Below, one piece after another: positions 60,216-64,000 of a DNA stretch of 64,000 nt. Position numbers and translations under genes: made by a program. Numbering within the stretch: the stretch's first letter is position 1; each line of letters starts with the position of its first letter. This DNA is from Olsenella uli (lineage in GTDB: Bacteria; Actinomycetota; Coriobacteriia; Coriobacteriales; Atopobiaceae). The stretch is taken from assembly GCF_016899935.1 (NCBI RefSeq), contig NZ_JACJJK010000005.1:173953-237952 (forward strand), written 5' to 3'. The notes beneath the pieces are model-generated. The model worked only from the letters and a program-made list of their open reading frames with translations, ran no database searches and was not told the origin of the DNA.

Positions 60216-60232
60216 GCTAACAAAATGTTAGC
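60216..60232. promoter_or_regulatory. Palindromic operator upstream of xdhA
   Basis: GCTAACA-AAA-TGTTAGC is a perfect 7-3-7 palindrome 49 bp before the xdhA start; a second half-site ATGTTAGAC follows at about 60245. The spacing and the AACA-N3-TGTT core match the sites before ygeX and the purine permease. The 60168-60401 gap otherwise shows no gene. Confidence 0.65.
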
Positions 60233-60401
60233 CACTCAGACGCGATGTTAGACACACAAGGTCGCGAGCGGTACCTCTGCGCTGGTGGACGCACATGCCG
60301 CTTCCATAACCTGAAAAAACCGCCGCTGACCTGCCCGTTATTTTCCGAGAAGAGCAACGCGTCACGTCCAGAACGCACCCCCTGCACAAAGCGGGAACCC
60401 C

Positions 60402-61676
60402 CTAGAGCGTCACCTCACAGCCCGCAACAAACTTGCGCTCGATGCGACCGCCCTCCTCCGCAAGGTAGACGTAGCGCTCCAGGCGCTCCCAGAGGCTGAG
60501 CTCGCGCGGGGTGCGGATGGCCGTGTCGTCGAGCACGAGCGCATCAAGCTCGCAGCCCTCCGCAAACGAGCCCACGCGGCCGAAGAAGGAGCCCCCGCCC
60601 GCCGTGGCGAGCCACAGCGCCTCCTGCGTGGTGAGCGGCGCGAGGCGCTGGTCGACCAGGCGCCAGCGCAGCTTGGAGGCGGCCACGGCGTCCGCCATGC
60701 ACCGAAACATCGAGAGGGTGGCCCCTCCCGCCACGTCCGTGCCCAGGCCCATGCTCAGGCCGAGCTCCAGGTAGCGCCGCACGGGCGCGATGCCGCTCGC
60801 GAGCTGCGCGTTGCTCTGCGGGCAGTGCGCCACGTAGGTGCCCGTGGCCCGCAGCAGCTCCACCTCCTCGTCGGTGGAGTGGACGCAGTGCGCCATCACG
60901 CTCTTCTCGCCGAGAAGGCCGGGGCGCGCGTAGGTCTGCGCGTAGCAGCCCGACCACGGGCAGAGCTCCCGCACCCAGCTCACCTCCGAGGGGCTCTCCG
61001 AGAGGTGGCTCTGTACCGGCAGGTCGTACTCCTCGCGCAGGGCGCCGAGCTCTGCCATGAGGCCGTCGCTCACGCTGGGCGTGAAGCGCGGGGTGATGAT
61101 GGGACGCGTTCGCTCGTAGCGGCCGGACACGTCCTCCAGCCAGCGGCGCGTGGCCTCGGCCGAGCCCGCGCTCGTCTCCACGAGGTCCCCCGGGGCGTTG
61201 CGGTCCATGTTGACCTTGCCCACGTACGTCACGAGCCCCGTCGATTCGAGCTTGTCCATGAGGAGCTCGGTCGCCCCGACGTGGATGGTGCCAAAGACCA
61301 CCGCGCGCGTGGTGGCGGAGCGGCGCAGGTCGTCCGCAAAGATGTCATAGGAGCGCTCGGCGTAGTCCAGGTCCGCGTAGCGAGCCTCCTCGGGAAAGGT
61401 GTGGGTGTTCAGCCAGTCGAGCAGCTCGAGGTCCATACCCAGGCCGCGGAAGGCGTACTGCGGGGCGTGGAGGTGGATGTCACAGAGACCGGGAACGACG
61501 AGGCGCCCCGCGCAGTCAACGAGCGGCAGCGCGGCATAGCGCTCGGGAAGCTCCTCGAAGACGCCCGCGCTCCTGCCGTCAACGCACACCAGGTGGCCGC
61601 CCTCCGTGCAGGACACCTCGCGCGGGCTCAGGCTGTAGCAGACGTCGCCTTTGAGGACAAACGAGCGAGCTTTCAT
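60402..61676 (-). CDS. guaD: Guanine deaminase
   Basis: The 424-residue amidohydrolase has PGLCDIHLHAPQYAFRG (around 64-80), where HxH binds zinc and HAPQ is typical of guanine deaminases, then PRFTPSVSDGLM, QSHLSESPSEV, AHCVHSTDEEVELL and GLGTDVAGG, which give the other metal ligands and the Asp. It turns guanine to xanthine and ammonia. GGGAGGGG precedes the ATG at 61676. It lies downstream of the BMP lipoprotein genes and upstream of xdhA on the same strand, so guanine goes to xanthine and on to the dehydrogenase. Confidence 0.94.
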   Translation of the reverse strand: MKARSFVLKGDVCYSLSPREVSCTEGGHLVCVDGRSAGVFEELPERYAALPLVDCAGRLVVPGLCDIHLHAPQYAFRGLGMDLELLDWLNTHTFPEEARYADLDYAERSYDIFADDLRRSATTRAVVFGTIHVGATELLMDKLESTGLVTYVGKVNMDRNAPGDLVETSAGSAEATRRWLEDVSGRYERTRPIITPRFTPSVSDGLMAELGALREEYDLPVQSHLSESPSEVSWVRELCPWSGCYAQTYARPGLLGEKSVMAHCVHSTDEEVELLRATGTYVAHCPQSNAQLASGIAPVRRYLELGLSMGLGTDVAGGATLSMFRCMADAVAASKLRWRLVDQRLAPLTTQEALWLATAGGGSFFGRVGSFAEGCELDALVLDDTAIRTPRELSLWERLERYVYLAEEGGRIERKFVAGCEVTL

Positions 61677-61778
61677 GGCCCCTCCCTTTGACCGGTACGT
61701 TTTGGACACGGGGGCGGGCGCGCCGTATCGCGCGTCCGCCCCCCATCTCAACAAGCCGCAGACAAGAGCCGATACGGA

Positions 61779-62870
61779 CTACAGCGTGTCCTCGATGGCC
61801 TGGACCTCGTCGTCGGTGAGGAAGGAGCCGGCCTTGATTTGCTCGGCGTACTCGTTCACCTGCTCCTGGACCTCGGCCGGGACCTTGTCGGAGAAGGTGC
61901 CCAGATAGACGCCGCCGTTCTCCATGTTGGCCTCGATGGCCTTGCCGCCGCCGAAGGAGCCGTCCTCGATCTCGTCCATGGCCTGGCCGAACATCCAGTC
62001 GGTCACCGTGGAGGTGATGACGGTGGGCTGGTCGTCGCCCACGATGTCCGCAGGCTGGGCGATGTCGAAGTGGGTGTCGGCGCCGGCCGCCTCGAGCGCC
62101 TGGCGGGCGCCGTTGTCGACGGCGGAGGCGTCGCCCCACATGACGTCCACGCCATTGGAGTTGATCCACTGCTCGGTGAGCTTGGCGCCGAAGGAGGCGT
62201 CGCTGAAGCCGGCCTCGAAGTTATAGTGGCCCTCGACGTCCGGGTTGACCTTCTGGGCCGCGGCGAGATAGGCGGCGTACTTGGTAAGGGTCGTGGGAAT
62301 GCGCATGCCGCCGATGAAGCCGATGTGGTTGCTCTCGGTCATGAGGCCCGCCACCACGCCGGCAAGCGCGCCCGTCTGCTTGAGGTTGACCTGCACGGTC
62401 TCGACGTTCTCCAGGGTCTCGTAGTCCGCGAGGTCCACGTCCGGGTCGGTGTTGGTCATGAGGAACTTGATGTCGGGGTAGTTTTCGGCGGCCTCGGCCA
62501 CCACGTCGCCCCATGCGGAGACGAACTCGTTGCCTGCCGCGATGATGAGGTCGCAGCCCACGTCGACGAGGGACTGCGCCGCAGTGCCGGCGTCGGCGGA
62601 GGCGGTGTTCTCCTTGGGCTCGAGCATCTCCCAGTTGTCGCGACCCTCGAGCGCGGCGACGAGGGAGTCGTAGTGTCCCTGGCCCCAGCCGCCGTCAAGG
62701 GCGGGACCGCTGATGACGAGGGCGACCTTGTAGGTCTTCTCGCCGCTCTCGCCGCCGTCGCCGCCGTCGCAGGCGGCAAGGCCAAGCGCCGCGGCGCCGG
62801 CCGCGCCCAGCTTGAGCGCGTTGCGGCGCGTCATCGAGGGCCCGAGGGCGGACATGCTCTGCTTCTTCAT
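61779..62870 (-). CDS. BMP-family nucleoside-binding lipoprotein (copy 1)
   Basis: The 363-residue protein has a twin-arginine-like signal (SMTRRNALKLGAAGAAALGL) with lipobox LAAC (about residue 31-34). Then the Bmp/PnrA fold: KVALVISGPALDGGWGQGHY, DLIIAAGNEFVSAWGDVV, NLKQTGALAGVVAGLM, HIGFIGGMRI and MWGDASAVDNGARQALEAAG. Members bind purine nucleosides for an ABC importer. No permease or ATPase of that type is in the window. The last 120 residues are nearly identical with those of copy 2 at 63629. ATG at 62870 follows AAGGAAT. Confidence 0.93.
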   Translation of the reverse strand: MKKQSMSALGPSMTRRNALKLGAAGAAALGLAACDGGDGGESGEKTYKVALVISGPALDGGWGQGHYDSLVAALEGRDNWEMLEPKENTASADAGTAAQSLVDVGCDLIIAAGNEFVSAWGDVVAEAAENYPDIKFLMTNTDPDVDLADYETLENVETVQVNLKQTGALAGVVAGLMTESNHIGFIGGMRIPTTLTKYAAYLAAAQKVNPDVEGHYNFEAGFSDASFGAKLTEQWINSNGVDVMWGDASAVDNGARQALEAAGADTHFDIAQPADIVGDDQPTVITSTVTDWMFGQAMDEIEDGSFGGGKAIEANMENGGVYLGTFSDKVPAEVQEQVNEYAEQIKAGSFLTDDEVQAIEDTL

Positions 62871-62934
62871 CCTACATTCCTTCCCTTCCCCGCCGAGGCG
62901 GATCCGCGCGCCTTGCGGCGCCCTTCCCAGCAAC

Positions 62935-63432
62935 CTAATCCCAGTATCCCTCGTGCACGGCCGCGGCCTCCACCTCGAGCTCGGGGAACGGCCCCACGAC
63001 CTCGATGTCCTTCTGCCCGGCGGCAAAGACGGTGCGGCACGGCAGGTCGAACGTGGGGTTCTGCTCGTTGGAGCCCGTGAGCTCGAGCAGGCGCCGCTCC
63101 GTCATGGCATACACCACGCGCCCCACGTTTGCCCAGTAGATGGCGCCGGCGCACATCGAGCAGGGCTCGGCGGAGGTGTAGAGCGAGCAGTCCCAGAGGT
63201 AGGCCTTGTCATAGAGCTGCGAGGCGCGCTCGACCGTCTGCGTCTCCGCGTGACCGGTGCACTTGTGCGTGTCGATCTCGACGTTCTCCTGCTCGAGCAG
63301 GATATCGCCCTCCGGCGAGACGAGCAGGGCGCCAAACGGCGTGTTGCCGTGCTCGCGCGACGCGCGCGAGATCTCGATCGTGCGCCTCAGGTACCGGACG
63401 TCATCCTCGTGCGTGAACTCCTTGCGTGCCAC
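62935..63432 (-). CDS. CDA-fold nucleoside/guanine deaminase
   Basis: The 165-residue zinc deaminase has HAETQTVERA (His and catalytic Glu) and PCSMCAGAIYWANVGRVVYA with the two zinc cysteines. It resembles guanine deaminases of the cytidine-deaminase fold (GuaD of Bacillus type) and related tRNA adenosine deaminases. The purine context favours a nucleobase or nucleoside substrate over tRNA. GTG at 63432 with GGAGG upstream is chosen; the frame is open to 63540. A second unrelated guanine deaminase (60402) shows that deamination is doubly provided. It lies between the two BMP genes. Confidence 0.88.
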   Translation of the reverse strand: MARKEFTHEDDVRYLRRTIEISRASREHGNTPFGALLVSPEGDILLEQENVEIDTHKCTGHAETQTVERASQLYDKAYLWDCSLYTSAEPCSMCAGAIYWANVGRVVYAMTERRLLELTGSNEQNPTFDLPCRTVFAAGQKDIEVVGPFPELEVEAAAVHEGYWD

Positions 63433-63546
63433 GTGCGATCCCCTCCTCCGGGCAAAGAAAGCGAACTCCTCGTCCATGATACGGGGGCCGCAGCGCCGTG
63501 CGACGCGCGACATCGCCGCACGGCGCGAGAAGCGCCACAAGCGGCT

Positions 63547-63590
63547 AAAAAAAAGTCATGCGCCCTACCAAAAAATCGGCAGGGCGCATG
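63547..63590 (-). terminator. Rho-independent terminator of BMP copy 2
   Basis: CATGCGCCCT (63557-63566) pairs with AGGGCGCATG (63581-63590). The minus-strand stem is followed by an eight-base U-run (A8 at 63547-63554). It is a strong terminator 38 bp after the BMP copy 2 stop, so the deaminase has its own promoter. Confidence 0.9.
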
Positions 63591-63628
63591 TGGTCACGGG
63601 CACTCAGACCCCGACGTCCTCCGTGAGA

Positions 63629-64000
63629 CTACTGGAGGGAGGACTCGATGGCGTCGACCTCGTCGTCGGTGATGAAGGAGCCGGCCTTGATCTGCTCGGC
63701 GTACTCGTTCACCTTGTCCTGGACCTCGGCCGGGACCTTGTCGGAGAAGGACCCGAGGGAGACGCCGCCGTTGTCCATGTTGCCGGTGATGGCCTTGCCG
63801 CCGCCGAAGGAGCCGTCCTCGATCTCGTCCATGGCCTGGCCGATCATCCAGTCGGTCACCGTGGAGGTGATGACGGTGGGCTGGTCGTCGCCCACGATGT
63901 CGATCGGCTGGGCGATGTCGAAGTGGGTGTCGGCGCCGGCCGCCTCGAGCGCCTGGCGGGCGCCGTTGTCGACGGCGGAGGCGTCGCCCCACATGACGTC
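63629..64000 (-). CDS. BMP-family nucleoside-binding lipoprotein (copy 2, C-terminal part; 5' end outside window)
   Basis: The last 123 residues are visible, with the same text as copy 1: MWGDASAVDNGARQALEAAG, THFDIAQPIDIVGDDQPTVI and VTDWMIGQAMDEIEDGSFGG. About nine in ten residues match copy 1 (differences cluster at ..AITGNMDNGGVSLGSF.. and the end). The start lies beyond 64000. A close paralogue next to a deaminase gene suggests a recent duplication with gene conversion, perhaps for another nucleoside. It ends before the terminator at 63547-63590. Confidence 0.92.
   Translation of the reverse strand, partial: DVMWGDASAVDNGARQALEAAGADTHFDIAQPIDIVGDDQPTVITSTVTDWMIGQAMDEIEDGSFGGGKAITGNMDNGGVSLGSFSDKVPAEVQDKVNEYAEQIKAGSFITDDEVDAIESSLQ

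Noticed and set aside
1..64000. CRISPR arrays, tRNA, rRNA, insertion sequences and integrase genes
   Set aside because: None was found on reading both strands; the repeats seen are palindromes without regular spacers.

Overview
The window looks like chromosome of a high-GC anaerobic actinobacterium of the Coriobacteriia (Olsenella/Atopobiaceae-like). This is inferred from GC-rich codon use, selenium-dependent molybdenum hydroxylase genes, purine fermentation genes and gut-type phage and defence genes. No rRNA, tRNA, insertion sequence or CRISPR array was seen, so the taxonomic call rests on gene content only.

Layout. 1-1,030: end of an ABC-2 exporter operon. 1,027-12,542: metal and selenium block: a DUF364 protein, a THEP1-like NTPase, a FecCD-type ABC importer in one operon with a YqeB-XdhC fusion, an EF2568-type cysteine desulfurase, a DUF3343 Se/S carrier, YedF, a double-cubane-cluster protein with its activase, and divergent YqeC. 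12,672-20,718: a minus-strand operon ygeX-ygeY-ygeW-arcC-(ModE/MocA fusion)-hyuA-ridA for anaerobic purine-ring breakdown. 21.0-25.8 kb: an SDR, an Old-Yellow-Enzyme-type Fe-S flavoprotein, an unknown membrane protein and an ADP-ribosylglycohydrolase.

26.2-50.8 kb is a mosaic defence island with many AT-richer genes: an Abi_2 HEPN protein behind a candidate small RNA, a truncated DUF1016 nuclease, an ApeA-like HEPN protein, a membrane/coiled-coil protein, a DUF262/DUF1524 (GmrSD-like) protein, an AAA+ ATPase with a subtilase (IetAS type), a four-gene LlaJI-type restriction-modification system, and several unrecognised membrane genes. Decayed phage head genes lie among them: a portal at 43.9-44.8 kb, a DUF4355 scaffold at 33.5-34.0 kb and a capsid N-terminus at 33.2-33.5 kb. 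The defence genes therefore appear to have landed in, and broken up, an old prophage head module.

51.2-64 kb returns to GC-rich metabolism: an AgcS alanine/glycine symporter, an ATPase_2/DUF234 protein, an NCS2 purine permease, a three-subunit xanthine dehydrogenase, a guanine deaminase, two near-identical BMP-family nucleoside-binding lipoproteins and a CDA-fold deaminase.

Working model: nucleosides and purines are bound and imported (BMP, NCS2), guanine is deaminated to xanthine, and a molybdenum hydroxylase activated by the YqeB/YqeC/YedF/desulfurase set (probably a labile-selenium enzyme) oxidises or reduces the purine. HyuA, YgeY, YgeW, YgeX and RidA then break down ring products to pyruvate, ammonia and carbamoyl phosphate, from which ArcC makes ATP. 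Related palindromic operators precede ygeX, the permease and xdhA, and a second palindrome class precedes the two selenium-cofactor operons.

Non-genic signals are strong: at least 26 copies of GAGAAGRACG on both strands, a family of GGGGAC-GTCCCC palindromes that provide stop codons and once sit in frame inside a gene, and six long intergenic hairpins. Coordinates and counts were read by eye.
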